The notes: generated by a model from the sequence alone, not told the origin. DNA of 64,000 nt from Amycolatopsis roodepoortensis (GCF_014873915.1 NZ_JADBEJ010000001.1:1240001-1304000); one strand, 5' to 3'. Shown: positions 35,408 to 45,119, counted from the first letter of the stretch. Translations and numbers: made by a program.

Positions 35408-36760
35408 TCAGTCCTCGGCGAGCAGGGCCTCCGCACGCAGGGCGATCTCCATGTCGAGCCGGTCGTCGGCGTTGTTCAACCGGTCGCCGAAGAGATCGAT
35501 GAGCTGGTGCATGCGATACCGGACGGTCTGGGGGTGGACCTTGAGTTTCTTCGCGATCTCCGGAGCGCTGCCCCGGGATTGCAGCCAGATCAGCAACGTC
35601 TCGCCGAGCCGTGCCCGCTGTTTGGGGGTGAGGTCGTCGAACGGGGCGAGGCTGCGCGTGCACAGTTCACGGACCAGGAACTCGTCCGCGAGCAGCCACA
35701 GGGTGGACAGGTGATCGCTGTACCGCGTGACCGGATTGTCCGGAAGCACCCCGCGCTGGACCAGCCGCAGCGTGCGGCGGGCCCACATCAGCGAGCGCGG
35801 CGCTTCGGTGAGCCGCACGGCCGGGCCGATCACCGCGCGCCAGCCGGGGAGCCGTTCGGCGAGATCCTTCAGGTGCTTGTCCGGGTCGCCGGTGACCAGG
35901 CAGGGTTTGGGACCCTCGAAGTCGACGAGGATGTCGGCGTCCAGGTCGGCGCTGTCGGGGTCCAGCGGGCCGAGCCGTCGCTCCAGCGCGACGACCGTGA
36001 TCTCGGCAGGCAGCGCCCACTGCGCGTTGGCGGCGTGGGACGCGATCGACTGCGGTGACGCCGGGGGATCGGAAAGCATCAGTTCGAGCAGCCGGCGCCT
36101 GCGTCTGGCCCTGGTGCCCGCGGCCCGCTCCTGCGCGGCCGTGTAGCCCTCGATGGACAGTGCGGAAATCTCGTCCACGTAAGCGAAAATCGCTTCGGCC
36201 GCGGTGCACAGGAGATCGGCGTCCGCTCCGATCGCCTGCCCGAATTCCGAAACGTGCCGCCACGCGACGCGACCGCCGACCCGGTAGGCCGTCTGCAGAC
36301 AGTCGAGGCTGCGTCCCTCGTTGAATTCGACCTTCCCGAGGTTGCGGAACACCGCCGACCATTTGTCGAGCGGCGCCGTCCCCTGACCGACGGTATCGAG
36401 GCAGTGCAGGATCGCCTGCCGGATACCCTGCGTGATGATCTGTCCGAACGCGCCTTCCAACGGCTGCGCGTATTCGGGAACGGCTCGTTGCACCTCCTGC
36501 AGGATGGCTCGTGCCAAGGGGTCGGCCCGCGGCCGGAACCGCTCGCCAAGGTCTCTGGGCAGTGACGCCCACAGTCCATTCGCACCGGTGCTGCGCACAG
36601 GTCGGTTCTCCACTGGGGTTCTCGGTGCCGGCGTGAAGGCGCGCGGTCGCTGGACCGGACCCGGTGGCTGGCGGAGCGGGGTGGCGGGGTGGCGCACGCC
36701 GGGTTCGGGTCGTGCGGTCCGCAGATCGTGCCGCGAGTATCCGGTATCCAAGTCGGTCAT
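35408..36760 (-). CDS. PucR-family regulator 2
   Basis: The 450-residue protein has the family core from GLWASLPRDLGERFRP (about residue 62) to the HTH near the C-terminus (TLLIWLQSRGSAPEIAKKL, VHPQTVRYR). A ~60-residue Pro/Arg-rich N-terminal leader is extra. ATG 36760 has AAGGAT seven bases upstream and was preferred over an upstream ATG at 36829. It follows the alpha/beta hydrolase gene in the same direction. Confidence 0.84.
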   Translation of the reverse strand: MTDLDTGYSRHDLRTARPEPGVRHPATPLRQPPGPVQRPRAFTPAPRTPVENRPVRSTGANGLWASLPRDLGERFRPRADPLARAILQEVQRAVPEYAQPLEGAFGQIITQGIRQAILHCLDTVGQGTAPLDKWSAVFRNLGKVEFNEGRSLDCLQTAYRVGGRVAWRHVSEFGQAIGADADLLCTAAEAIFAYVDEISALSIEGYTAAQERAAGTRARRRRRLLELMLSDPPASPQSIASHAANAQWALPAEITVVALERRLGPLDPDSADLDADILVDFEGPKPCLVTGDPDKHLKDLAERLPGWRAVIGPAVRLTEAPRSLMWARRTLRLVQRGVLPDNPVTRYSDHLSTLWLLADEFLVRELCTRSLAPFDDLTPKQRARLGETLLIWLQSRGSAPEIAKKLKVHPQTVRYRMHQLIDLFGDRLNNADDRLDMEIALRAEALLAED

Positions 36761-36936
36761 GTTTTTATCCTTGCTGGCAACAAAATCAGCCTCTTCAACG
36801 GTGAAGCCGATCCAGATTTTGTGGCTCACGCAACATAAAATCGCCCGGGGGCACTGTCAACGGCTGACGGGAGCTTGATCGGCCACCTGGATGGACTACA
36901 CCCGAACGGGTGGTCCGATCCGATGACGAGTGACAT

Positions 36937-37926
36937 TTAGGCAGGCTTGAGATGGCGTCCGGATGACAATTTTTCCGGGGCGTTTCCGGGCGCTTCCGCC
37001 GCCTCGCTGGCGCGGATGAGCACCTCGACGACCTCGTCCAGGGTCAATCGGGCCGGCGCGGTCCCGGTGAGGAAGCGTCCGAGTTCGTCGCCGAACCGGG
37101 CCGGGTCGGCCACATGTGGAAAGTGTTTCGCATTTTCGAACACCGTCAATCGGCTGTCCGGCAGCACTTCGGCGGTCGCGCGGCCGTGGGCGACCGGGAT
37201 GAGCGGGTCGCGCGCGCCCCAGACGACGAGGGTGGGCACCTCCCGGGCGAGATAGAGCTTGTCGATCGCGCTCGCGCGCTGACCCCTGAGGTCGATCATG
37301 CTGCGCGCGATGGACAGGAACGCCCGCCGCCTGCCCGGGTCGGCCAGTGACGCGAAGTGACGGATCAGCTCCCGGGTCTCGGGAGAGAGCTTTCCGCCGA
37401 ACGAGCGGCAGGCGGCGGCGATCCCGCGGGCGATCGCGACGGTGGCCGGGTTGACCGCGAGGATGAGTGTCGCGCTGGCCCCGGGCAGCGCCGTCGCGCG
37501 CAGTACCGGGGACACCTGCGGGCCGAGCCCGCCGCTGTCCACGAGCACCAGCCGGGCGCACATCTCGGGGAACTGGTAGGCGAACTGCATCGCGATCCCG
37601 CCGCCGAGGGAGTGTCCGACGATGGTCGCGTGCCGGTTCCGGGTGAGCGCGAGGACGTCGCGGACCACGCTGGCCATCGCGCCGAGGCCGTAATCGGCCC
37701 GGGGGGCGGCCGAATCACCGTGGCCGGGCAGATCGGGAGCGAGGACGTGACGTCCGAACCCGGTCCGCTCGAAATGGTCGAGCAGCGGGACCCAGGTCTC
37801 GCTGCTGCCCGAGATCCCGTGCAGCAGCACGAGTGGTTCACCCACAGCGTCCTTTGTGGACGGAACGTATTCCCGCAGCCGGATTTCCCGCCCGTGCAGG
37901 GTCAGTGTGCGCGCTTCGAGGGCCAT
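36937..37926 (-). CDS. alpha/beta hydrolase between PucR regulators
   Basis: This 329-residue hydrolase has HGISGSSETW as the oxyanion region, nucleophile Ser106 in GHSLGG, an acidic residue in VVWGARDPLIP and His in AKHFPH. It resembles meta-cleavage or epoxide-type hydrolases, but the substrate is unknown. The last ~40 residues (Glu/Ala-rich, EVVEVLIRASEAAEAPG) extend past the fold. It lies between PucR regulators 3 and 2 in one orientation and may be their target gene. Confidence 0.85.
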   Translation of the reverse strand: MALEARTLTLHGREIRLREYVPSTKDAVGEPLVLLHGISGSSETWVPLLDHFERTGFGRHVLAPDLPGHGDSAAPRADYGLGAMASVVRDVLALTRNRHATIVGHSLGGGIAMQFAYQFPEMCARLVLVDSGGLGPQVSPVLRATALPGASATLILAVNPATVAIARGIAAACRSFGGKLSPETRELIRHFASLADPGRRRAFLSIARSMIDLRGQRASAIDKLYLAREVPTLVVWGARDPLIPVAHGRATAEVLPDSRLTVFENAKHFPHVADPARFGDELGRFLTGTAPARLTLDEVVEVLIRASEAAEAPGNAPEKLSSGRHLKPA

Positions 37927-38264
37927 GTCCCGCCTTTCCGTTGTCAGGCGTCAAAATAACGTGTAGAACGCCGGGTGCGTCAGCGTGTCGCCGGACACGT
38001 CCGGCAATTGCCACCCGGGTGACAAGAATGCCTCCGTCGACCCCGACCCGGATGCCAAAACCATGCGGTACCGGCAATTGCGCATCGACTTTTCCCTGCC
38101 GTCCCGGTATTCAGGAAAGCGTCGGTAAACACCCGTAACGACGGAGAACGCGATGGCCTGCCGGGCGGACTTCCACGTCGATCAGCCGAGGGCGAAACGC
38201 GCCCGCCGCGGCCTCCGCTGGGTACTCCCCACCGTGCGGCCACCGGAACGCCGGGTCCGGCGGG
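37927..38264. other. intergenic region upstream of the hydrolase
   Basis: A 338-bp gap separates regulator 3 and the hydrolase. CCGGCAATTG occurs twice (near 38001 and 38070) as a direct repeat, and a CACCCGGGTG palindrome occurs near 38014. These are possible regulator sites for the hydrolase promoter. No gene was recognised. Confidence 0.35.
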
Positions 38265-39533
38265 TCAGTTCCCTGGCGGCCCTTCGTCGCGGCGGTGGGC
38301 GCGCATGAGCCGTTGCGCGCGGAGCGCGAGCTGCATGTTCAGCCGGTCGTCGGCGTCCTTGAGGCGGTCGCCGAACAGTTCCTCCAATTGACGGAGGCGG
38401 TTCCGCACGGTCTGCGGATGCACGCCGAGCCGCTGTGCGATCTCCGGCGCGCCACCACGCGTCTCCAGCCACGCCAGCAGGGTTTCGCTGAGCCGCTCCT
38501 GCTGTTTCCCGCTCAGCGAGGTGAACGGGTCGAGGCTCTGCTTGGCGAGTTCGGCGCCGAGGAAGTCCTCGGCGAGCAGCCACAGCGTGGCGAGGTGATC
38601 CCGGCACCAGATGACCGGGCCGGGCGCGTCGTCGCTGCTCAGCAGTAGCGCGCGGCGGGCGGTGCGGAGGGCGGCCGGGGCATCGGCGAGCGGCACGACG
38701 GGGGAGACCGCCACGCGCCAGCCGTCCAGTGCGTCCTTCAGCGGGGCGAGATCGGTGTCCGGATCCGCGGTGAGCAGGTAAGGCTCGGCCGTGTCGAGGT
38801 CGGCCAGCACGGTCGTGTCCAGGAGGTGGACCGGGAAGTCCGCTGCGCCGGGAGCGCGCCGCAGCGCGACCATGGCCGCAGCTCCCGGAACCCGCCAGCC
38901 GGCGCCGTCGGCGAGGCTGGCGATGCTGCACGCGGACCCTTCCGGCGCCTGGGCGATCAGTTCGAGCAGGCGACGGCGCCGGAGCGGGATCGCGCCCGCC
39001 GCCCTGGCTTCCGCCTCCTGATACCCCTCGATCGTCGTGGCGCACAGTTCGTCGACGTAGACGAAGACGGACTCGGCCGCGAGCGCGATGACGTCGGAGC
39101 CGACGCCGAGTCCGCGCACGATGGGCCGCATCGCCCGCCATGCCGCCCGTGCGCCGACGGTCACGCTGTCGTGCAACGGTTCCAGGCTGCGGCCCTCGGT
39201 GAATTCGATCCGCCCGCGCATACGGTAGAAGTCGATCCACTGGTCGTGGGGTACGTCCGGGTCGCCGATGCACTCGACGTAGTGCCGCACCGCCCGTTCG
39301 CAGGAGACGACCAGGACGCGGCCGAAGACACCGCGCAACGGCTGCGAATACGCGGTGACCGAACGCTGCACCTGTTTGACCATGGCGGCCGCGGCGTGAC
39401 CGGTATACGGACGCAGTTCTTCGCCGAGCGAACGCGGCAACGCCGCCAGCATGCCGAAACCGCGGTACTCCACCACCAGGACCACCCTTTGATTTTCTTC
39501 GAACGCCGGAAGGAAACATGAATCCGTTTGCAT
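38265..39533 (-). CDS. PucR-family regulator 3
   Basis: The 422-residue protein has the same helical sensor region (GFGMLAALPRSLGEELRPY) and PucR-type HTH (TLLAWLETRGGAPEIAQRL, VHPQTVRNR). ATG 39533 (MQTDSCFLPAFEENQ) is the chosen start. A longer open frame continues upstream across the divergent promoter region but does not look like protein sequence. It is divergent from regulator 4. Confidence 0.84.
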   Translation of the reverse strand: MQTDSCFLPAFEENQRVVLVVEYRGFGMLAALPRSLGEELRPYTGHAAAAMVKQVQRSVTAYSQPLRGVFGRVLVVSCERAVRHYVECIGDPDVPHDQWIDFYRMRGRIEFTEGRSLEPLHDSVTVGARAAWRAMRPIVRGLGVGSDVIALAAESVFVYVDELCATTIEGYQEAEARAAGAIPLRRRRLLELIAQAPEGSACSIASLADGAGWRVPGAAAMVALRRAPGAADFPVHLLDTTVLADLDTAEPYLLTADPDTDLAPLKDALDGWRVAVSPVVPLADAPAALRTARRALLLSSDDAPGPVIWCRDHLATLWLLAEDFLGAELAKQSLDPFTSLSGKQQERLSETLLAWLETRGGAPEIAQRLGVHPQTVRNRLRQLEELFGDRLKDADDRLNMQLALRAQRLMRAHRRDEGPPGN

Positions 39534-39679
39534 AACCGCGTCGGATCGACGGGAACGGTGCGGGCCGTTTGTACTGGATCGGCGGACGGCGTGTACCCCG
39601 AATGTGACGTTGAATTTGCAACGGAAAGTCGCGACGCTCAGCCGCGTGACAACGAGCGGGCGTTTCGGTGTGACGTCTT

Positions 39680-39709
39680 TTGACACGGATGTGTCGGCGG
39701 TTCTACGCT
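39680..39709 (+). promoter_or_regulatory. putative promoter of PucR-family regulator 4
   Basis: TTGACA (39680-39685), an 18-base spacer and TACGCT (39704-39709) form a good vegetative promoter. It lies in the 265-bp gap shared with the divergent regulator 3. Its position argues against start codons upstream of about 39716 for regulator 4. Confidence 0.5.
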
Positions 39710-39798
39710 CCGTGCATTCGAGTGCGCCGGTGGCGCGCGGACGAAAGGGAATGGGTGCCCGTAATCGTCGGCCTACTTCACAGCGGGGGATCGCACAC

Positions 39799-40995
39799 GT
39801 GAGCTGGCAGCCCGTCGGTGTGTTGTGGGAACGCCTCCCGAGGGAACTCGGTGACGCCGTCCGCCCGCGGATCCCGGCGATCGCCCGGCACTGCGTCGAC
39901 GCCGTGGTGTCCGAGATCAGCGAATGCGCCGAAGTGTTCAGCGACGGCGAGGCCCGTGCCGCGGCCGTCGAGCTGACCAGGCGCAGTATCGAACGCGCCA
40001 TCGACCGGGTCGGCGTCCCCGAACTCCTGCAGAACGACCTGCTGGCGGATTTCCGCGCGCAGGGCCGGATCGCGTTCCAGCAAGGGCTCAGCCGGGAGGC
40101 CGCGCAGGCGGCGTTCCGGGTCTCGAGCCGGGTGCTGTGGCGCTCGATCGCCGCGATCGGCCGCCGGCTCCAGTTGCCGGGTGACGTCCTCTACGGCGCC
40201 GCGGAGTGCCTGTTCGGTGACGTCGTCGAGGTGACGATGGCGCTGACGGACGGATACAACGCCGCCCAAGCCGAGGCGACGGGACCCGCGGAGCAGCGGG
40301 CCAGGCTGTTCCGGCTGCTGACCGGTGGCTCCGGGTACAGCCAGGCCGACGCGGGCGCCCTCGCCGTCGCGATCGGCTGGCGGATCCCCGAGCGGATCAC
40401 CGCGGTCGTCTTCACCGCGGCGCCCGGCGCGCCCTCGTTCCCGCCGGGCCTGCTGCCCCCGGCGGTTCCGGTCGACCTCGTCTCCGACGTGCCCGGCGCG
40501 CTGGTCGCCTGTCCGGAGGCAGACCTCGGTGGCCTGCGGGAACTGCCGTCCGGCTGGTCGGCGACGGTCGGGGTGTCCGTCCCGGCCGGGCAGGCCGCCG
40601 AGTCGTTCCGCATCGCGCGGCGCGCGTCCGAACTCACCCGGCGGGGGATGATCACGACGGTCGGACCGGTGCTGTGGTGCGAGGAGCACATCACCACACT
40701 GCTGTTGCTCGCCGACGAATTCCTGCTCGACCGGCTGGCCGGCGAGGCGCTCGAACCGTTGTCGGGGCTGGCGCCGCGCCAGCACGACGAACTGGCGGCG
40801 ACCCTGCTCACGCAGGTGCAGACGCGGGGGAGCGCGCCCGAGATCGCCCGGCGGCTCGCCGTGCATCCGCAGACGGTGCGGGCGCGGCTGCGGCGGCTCA
40901 CGGAACTCTTCGGCGAACGGCTGGACGATCCGGATCAGCGGCTGCGGATCGAGCTGGCGTTGCGAGCGGAACGGCTGCGCCCTGCCGACGTCTGA
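39799..40995 (+). CDS. PucR-family regulator 4
   Basis: This 398-residue regulator has the family start WQPVGVLWERLPRELGDAVRP and a C-terminal HTH (TLLTQVQTRGSAPEIARRL, VHPQTVRAR). GTG 39799 has GGGGGA eight bases upstream. ATG 39751 is a possible alternative but has no spacing for a ribosome-binding site. The 3' end overlaps the convergent GtrA-like gene by 61 bp. It is the most diverged of the four paralogues here. Confidence 0.82.
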   Translation: MSWQPVGVLWERLPRELGDAVRPRIPAIARHCVDAVVSEISECAEVFSDGEARAAAVELTRRSIERAIDRVGVPELLQNDLLADFRAQGRIAFQQGLSREAAQAAFRVSSRVLWRSIAAIGRRLQLPGDVLYGAAECLFGDVVEVTMALTDGYNAAQAEATGPAEQRARLFRLLTGGSGYSQADAGALAVAIGWRIPERITAVVFTAAPGAPSFPPGLLPPAVPVDLVSDVPGALVACPEADLGGLRELPSGWSATVGVSVPAGQAAESFRIARRASELTRRGMITTVGPVLWCEEHITTLLLLADEFLLDRLAGEALEPLSGLAPRQHDELAATLLTQVQTRGSAPEIARRLAVHPQTVRARLRRLTELFGERLDDPDQRLRIELALRAERLRPADV

Positions 40996-41474
40996 CGCGC
41001 TCCCGCCACAGGGAACACCCAGCGGCGGTAGCCCCACCAGCGGAACGCCGAACCCGCCGCCGTGCCCAGCAGCATCCCGCTGACGAAGTCGGCGATCTCC
41101 TGGACGAGGAAACTGACTTCGGGCACCTCGAGCCGCAGGACGTAGCGCGAGATCAGCGGCGGGCACAGGTTGATCGTCACGGCGATCACGTTCACGGTGA
41201 AGAACAGCACCGCTTCCGGGAATCCGCGTCTGCCGCCGCGGGTGTGGAAAGCCCAGCGCCGGGACAGCAGATACGCGAAGACGGTCGCCACGACGGTCGC
41301 GATCGCGAGCGCCGTGACCGGTTTCCCGGGCAGGACGGAGAGTTTCAGCCCGTAGTTGACCCCGAGCGTGAGCCCGAAAGCGGCGAGGCCGACGGTGGCG
41401 AACCGGAGCAGCTCACGCCGCCCGCCGGTCCGCGCACCGTCGTCCACAAAGGATTCCGGGGCGGTTCCGAGCAC
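40935..41474 (-). CDS. GtrA-like membrane protein
   Basis: The 179-residue protein has four predicted membrane helices and the GtrA signature (RFATVGLAAFGLTLGVNYGL, LSRRWAF, GSAFRWWGYRRWVF). GtrA-like proteins are thought to flip polyprenyl-phosphate-linked sugars used in cell-wall polysaccharide decoration. The GTG start lies 7 bp after the lipase stop, so the two may form an operon. The 61-bp antisense overlap with regulator 4 makes the basic C-terminal tail less certain. Confidence 0.8.
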   Translation of the reverse strand: MLGTAPESFVDDGARTGGRRELLRFATVGLAAFGLTLGVNYGLKLSVLPGKPVTALAIATVVATVFAYLLSRRWAFHTRGGRRGFPEAVLFFTVNVIAVTINLCPPLISRYVLRLEVPEVSFLVQEIADFVSGMLLGTAAGSAFRWWGYRRWVFPVAGARQTSAGRSRSARNASSIRSR

Positions 41475-41481
41475 CGCCCGC

Positions 41482-42696
41482 TCAGCAGTTCGACGTCGCC
41501 GGGGCGCCCGCGACCCGGTCCTTGAGGAAGGCGAGCACGTCGGCGTTGCCGGTGTAGACCGCCGTGATGTGGTCGGTGTCGAAGGTCTTCCACGTCGTCT
41601 TGACCCCGGCGGCGCAGTAGGCCTTGTGCAGCGCGTCGGCCTGGGCGAACTGGACGAGCTGGTCCTGGGTGGCGTGGTAGAGGAGCACCGGGACCTTGGG
41701 CGGAGTGCCGCCGAGCTTGTTCTCGTTGAGCCGCTTCACCCATTCCGGCCGTACGTAACCGGCGCTGGTCGTGTAGTCGGCGATCTTCTGGTTCGCGTAC
41801 GTGGTGAGCAGCTCGAACGTGCAAGCGCTCTTCTGCATTTCCGCCAGCTTCACGCGGCCGTTGTCGCTGAGGAACGAGTCCAGTTTCAATTCGGGATAGG
41901 CGTGGTCGAGGCCGATGAGGGCGTAGGCGAAGACGCCGAAACCGAACTTCCCGTCGAGTTGCAGGGTGACCTGGACGAGGTCGGCGGGCACGCCGCCGGC
42001 GGCGACCCCGACGAGATTCAGCTCCGGCGCGTACGCGGGTTGCAGTTCGCCTGCCCAGGCCGCCGCCCCGCCGCCCTGCGAGTACCCGCGGAAGAGCACC
42101 TTGGCGTCGGTGGACAGCTTCGCCTCCGGCAGGCGCTGCGCGGCGCGGACCGCGTCGATCATCGCCGGTCCTTCCGACCGCCCGACCACGTACGTCGTCT
42201 TCGGATCCTGGCGATAGCCCTCGTAATCGGTGAGCGCGACGGCGAATCCGGCGTCGAGCGCGTCGTCGAGGCCGGACTGCTCGTAGAACGCGCCGATGTC
42301 GATCATCTTCGACGGCGTGCAGTGGAAGGCGGGGCCGTGCGTACCGGCGCCGAACGAGACGATCGGTGCCTTCGCCGGGTCCACGTTCTTCGGTACCAGC
42401 ACGGTCCCGGTCACCGCGTCCGGCCGCCCGAGGGCGTCCGTCGACAGGTACATCACCTGCCACGCGTTGACGGAATCCTTACGCGGACCGGCTTTCGAGA
42501 TACGCGAGCGGATGATGTCACCCGGTTTGCCCGCGGGAAGCGGGGACGGCGGGGTGTAGAACGCGTCGTCGGACGCCGCCGGGGCGGCGGAACTCGCCGG
42601 GCTTCCGCTCAGCACGGTCAGGAGACCGGCGGACAGGACGATCGCGAGCGCGACGGCGAGCGTCCGGCGGGACGGGCGGGGGAACGGGGTCGGCAC
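41482..42696 (-). CDS. secreted lipase of the LIP (triacylglycerol lipase) family
   Basis: This 404-residue secreted enzyme has a signal peptide at ~1-38. The secretory LIP-family core contains nucleophile Ser206 (GYSQGG), Asp345 (HATQDQLV) and His376 (TDHI). Five cysteines, including the final residue, could form disulfides. Such enzymes hydrolyse long-chain acylglycerols, which would supply fatty acids for uptake or synthesis elsewhere in the window. The start is GTG; downstream lies the GtrA-like gene. Confidence 0.87.
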   Translation of the reverse strand: MPTPFPRPSRRTLAVALAIVLSAGLLTVLSGSPASSAAPAASDDAFYTPPSPLPAGKPGDIIRSRISKAGPRKDSVNAWQVMYLSTDALGRPDAVTGTVLVPKNVDPAKAPIVSFGAGTHGPAFHCTPSKMIDIGAFYEQSGLDDALDAGFAVALTDYEGYRQDPKTTYVVGRSEGPAMIDAVRAAQRLPEAKLSTDAKVLFRGYSQGGGAAAWAGELQPAYAPELNLVGVAAGGVPADLVQVTLQLDGKFGFGVFAYALIGLDHAYPELKLDSFLSDNGRVKLAEMQKSACTFELLTTYANQKIADYTTSAGYVRPEWVKRLNENKLGGTPPKVPVLLYHATQDQLVQFAQADALHKAYCAAGVKTTWKTFDTDHITAVYTGNADVLAFLKDRVAGAPATSNC

Positions 42697-42740
42697 GGCC
42701 GGGCCTCCAGAGCGGGTGGGCAGGTTGACGGGCGGAACGT

Positions 42741-42789
42741 CGCGAAAGCCACTTTCGGGACATCAGGTGTCCCGAACGTGGCTTTCGCG
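42741..42789. repeat. inverted repeat of the GAAAGCCACTTTC family
   Basis: 22-bp arms (42741-42762 and 42768-42789) match with one mismatch around a 5-base loop. It lies between the lipoprotein and lipase genes, both on the minus strand. It may therefore end the lipoprotein transcript or act upstream of the lipase. Confidence 0.65.
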
Positions 42790-42819
42790 GCACCCGGCCC
42801 GGGGTTCGAGGTGCGCTGC

Positions 42820-43401
42820 TCAGGCGTTGCCGCCGTAGACCTGGCGGCAGGTCGTGGACTCGGCGAACGCGAGCTCCAGTTCGGGGTTGGCGCGCAGATG
42901 CTTGATCGGGCCTTCCGGCTCGCTCAAGCCGCTCATCGTGCTGTCCGCGTCGGCGACCACCTTCTGCAGGCTCGCCTGGTCGGTGACCCTCGCGTCCTGC
43001 ATCCGGGTCAGGGTGGCGGACACCTTCGACTTGGTCTCGCCGAGCGTGGTGGTGGCCTTGTCCACAGCGGACTGTCCATCCGGGACCGGCGGCACGCCGG
43101 CGTTCCGGATCCCGCCGGCCATGTCGTCGAGGGCGGCGGAGAGCGAGTTCAGGAAGCCGACCATGGCGGTCTTGGTCCCCTGCGGGTCGGCGGGGTCGAA
43201 CGCGGGCGGCTTGGACAGCTTCGCCGATCCCGTCGCGACGCCCGAGCACACCTTGTCCACCCAGGCGAGCGCGGCCGGGTCGGCGTGCTTGCCGGCGTCG
43301 GCGGGTTCGTCGGACCCGCAGGCGCTCAGCAGGACCGCCGTGGCGGTCACGGAGACGGTGGCGAACGCGATTCGCGCTGCCGTGCGGCGCATTCTTTTCA
43401 T
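42820..43401 (-). CDS. lipoprotein of unknown function
   Basis: The 193-residue protein has a basic N-terminus (MKRMRRTAARIA), a hydrophobic stretch and lipobox LLSAC (Cys28). The mature part is mainly helical with two cysteines, one in VDKVCSG and one in ESTTCRQV. ATG 43401 was chosen because the lipoprotein signal begins there; upstream in-frame sequence is Arg-rich. The family is common in actinobacterial envelopes but uncharacterised to my knowledge. Confidence 0.75.
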   Translation of the reverse strand: MKRMRRTAARIAFATVSVTATAVLLSACGSDEPADAGKHADPAALAWVDKVCSGVATGSAKLSKPPAFDPADPQGTKTAMVGFLNSLSAALDDMAGGIRNAGVPPVPDGQSAVDKATTTLGETKSKVSATLTRMQDARVTDQASLQKVVADADSTMSGLSEPEGPIKHLRANPELELAFAESTTCRQVYGGNA

Positions 43402-43880
43402 GATTTCCCCGTCGAATTCGGCGAAAGAGGGCCTGTCCCGCCCGCGACGAGCGCGATTCCGCGATGGTCGGCGGTGACCGGCTTGCTGAACCGCGAGGTT
43501 ACTCACGAAAGATTACGGCAGGCAAGGCGGCGGTGCCCTGGAAAAGGGTGATTGGCACGCGCGAGATAGTTTTCAGTGGCATGATTGTCACCCGCGTCAG
43601 CGGTTCCACTGGCGCGTCCGCCTGGCTCTGAACTGGGGAAACCCATGTGTCGCTACTAGGAACCACCCGGTTCTACCGTGTCCGCGTGACAATTTACCGG
43701 CGGCGGGTCGATTTTTCCGGTGAAGCACTTGATAGCGGTGCGGACGCGTCGTTAGTTTACTGTTCGGTTGCGATCCGTCAGACATCGTCGCTACCCGGAG
43801 AATTCTCCCGGGCCGATATTCATTGCTCTGGGGAATTGTACGCCGTTTCGTATCATCGTTGATACCACGGAAGGACGATC
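43402..43880. promoter_or_regulatory. divergent intergenic region with a putative promoter at 43729-43758
   Basis: 479 bp separate the lipoprotein gene and the secreted-protein pair. A plus-strand promoter is plausible: TTGATA (43729-43734), 18 bases, TAGTTT (43753-43758). It would give a ~115-base leader before GTG 43881. Open frames in this gap have no ribosome-binding site and no recognisable product. Confidence 0.4.
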
Positions 43881-45110
43881 GTGAGTCACCGAAGAGGAAC
43901 CAAGAAGGCGGTCGCCGCCGCCGCTGCCGGTGCCGTTGGCCTCGCCGCCGCGGTACTCGTGGTCGGGGCGCAGTCCAGTGTCGCCGATCCCATCTCGCTC
44001 CCGCTCAACTACCACTGCGACCTGCCGCTCGTGGGGTCGCAGTCGCTGAAGGTGGTGATCAACACCGATCTCCCGCTGTCGGTCAAGACCGGTCAGCCGA
44101 CCGGCACGTTCGACATCAAGGCCGTCTCCACGATCAACGCGGACACGGTCAGCGGGCTCAACCTGATCGGTGCGACCACGCTGGAAGGCCAGGCCATCGC
44201 GGCGGCGACCGTGGCGGCACCGGGGCTCAACCTCCCGGTCAGCGTCCCGAACGACATCGCCAAGCAGAACATCCCCACCTCGGGCGAGATGACGGTCAAC
44301 GCGTCGGGCAAGACGCCTTCGCTGACCTTCAACCAGCCCGGCGAGGCGAAGATCACCGTGGGCGACCTGCGGCTGAAGGTCACCCCGCGCAAGGCCGACG
44401 GTTCGGTCACCGGCATCACGCCGGACGGCACGATCGACGCGCCGTGCAAGCAGGATCCCGGCCAGAACAACACCCTGGCCACGATCAAGATCGGTGACGG
44501 CGGTGGCGGCACGACCACGCCCACCACCCCGACCACGCCCACCACCACCCCCACGACGCCGACCACGACGCCGACCACGCCCACTACCACCACCCCCGGT
44601 GGCGGCGGGATCAAGTACGCGTTCGGCATCAAGGGACAGACCGCGCTGAAGTCGCTCGGCAGCACCGCGGCGATCAACGGTGGTTTCGACGCGGACGTGG
44701 ACCTCGCGTCGAAGACGTTCACCGGTGACCTGAAGCTCGACCCGTCGTCCACCCAGTTCAAGCTGTTCGGGTTCGTCGACGGCCGCTCGGAGATCAAGGT
44801 CGAGCAGGTCGGCAAGCAGACCGGTGAACTCGTCGGCACCGGGTTCAAGGCGCACATCAAGTTCAACGTGTTCCTGCCGAGCGTGCAGATCTTCGGGATC
44901 CCCATCAGCAACGACCCGAAGTGCGGCACGGTCAGCCCGTCCACCAGCGAGATGACCACCGGTCCGGACTTCGACCTGCTCAAGGGCGGGAAGCTCACCG
45001 GCACCTACTCGCTGTCGGCGCTGCAGAACTGTGGTTCGTTCAACGACATGATCAGCATGTTCGCCAAGAGCGACGGCAACACGCTCGATCTGAACCTCAC
45101 CAAGAAGTAA
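43881..45110 (+). CDS. secreted two-domain protein with Thr/Pro linker
   Basis: The 409-residue protein has a signal peptide at ~1-36 and an N-terminal beta-rich domain at ~37-205 (YHCDLPLVGSQSLKV). This resembles actinobacterial DUF6801-type secreted domains. A ~30-residue Thr/Pro linker follows, then a C-terminal domain ending in NCGSFNDMISMFAKSDGNTL. The start is GTG. It is the first of two tandem paralogues; the second lacks the linker. The role is probably in the cell wall or extracellular, but unknown. Confidence 0.78.
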   Translation: MSHRRGTKKAVAAAAAGAVGLAAAVLVVGAQSSVADPISLPLNYHCDLPLVGSQSLKVVINTDLPLSVKTGQPTGTFDIKAVSTINADTVSGLNLIGATTLEGQAIAAATVAAPGLNLPVSVPNDIAKQNIPTSGEMTVNASGKTPSLTFNQPGEAKITVGDLRLKVTPRKADGSVTGITPDGTIDAPCKQDPGQNNTLATIKIGDGGGGTTTPTTPTTPTTTPTTPTTTPTTPTTTTPGGGGIKYAFGIKGQTALKSLGSTAAINGGFDADVDLASKTFTGDLKLDPSSTQFKLFGFVDGRSEIKVEQVGKQTGELVGTGFKAHIKFNVFLPSVQIFGIPISNDPKCGTVSPSTSEMTTGPDFDLLKGGKLTGTYSLSALQNCGSFNDMISMFAKSDGNTLDLNLTKK

Positions 45111-45119
45111 GTCAGGCAG

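Noticed and set aside
38265..40001. Extended 578-residue form of PucR regulator 3
   Set aside because: The extra N-terminus runs across the divergent promoter and into the coding region of regulator 4, and it lacks family similarity.
43597..43862. Small open frames in the gap before the secreted-protein pair
   Set aside because: They have no ribosome-binding site and no recognisable protein features, and the plus-strand one overlaps the putative promoter at 43729-43758.
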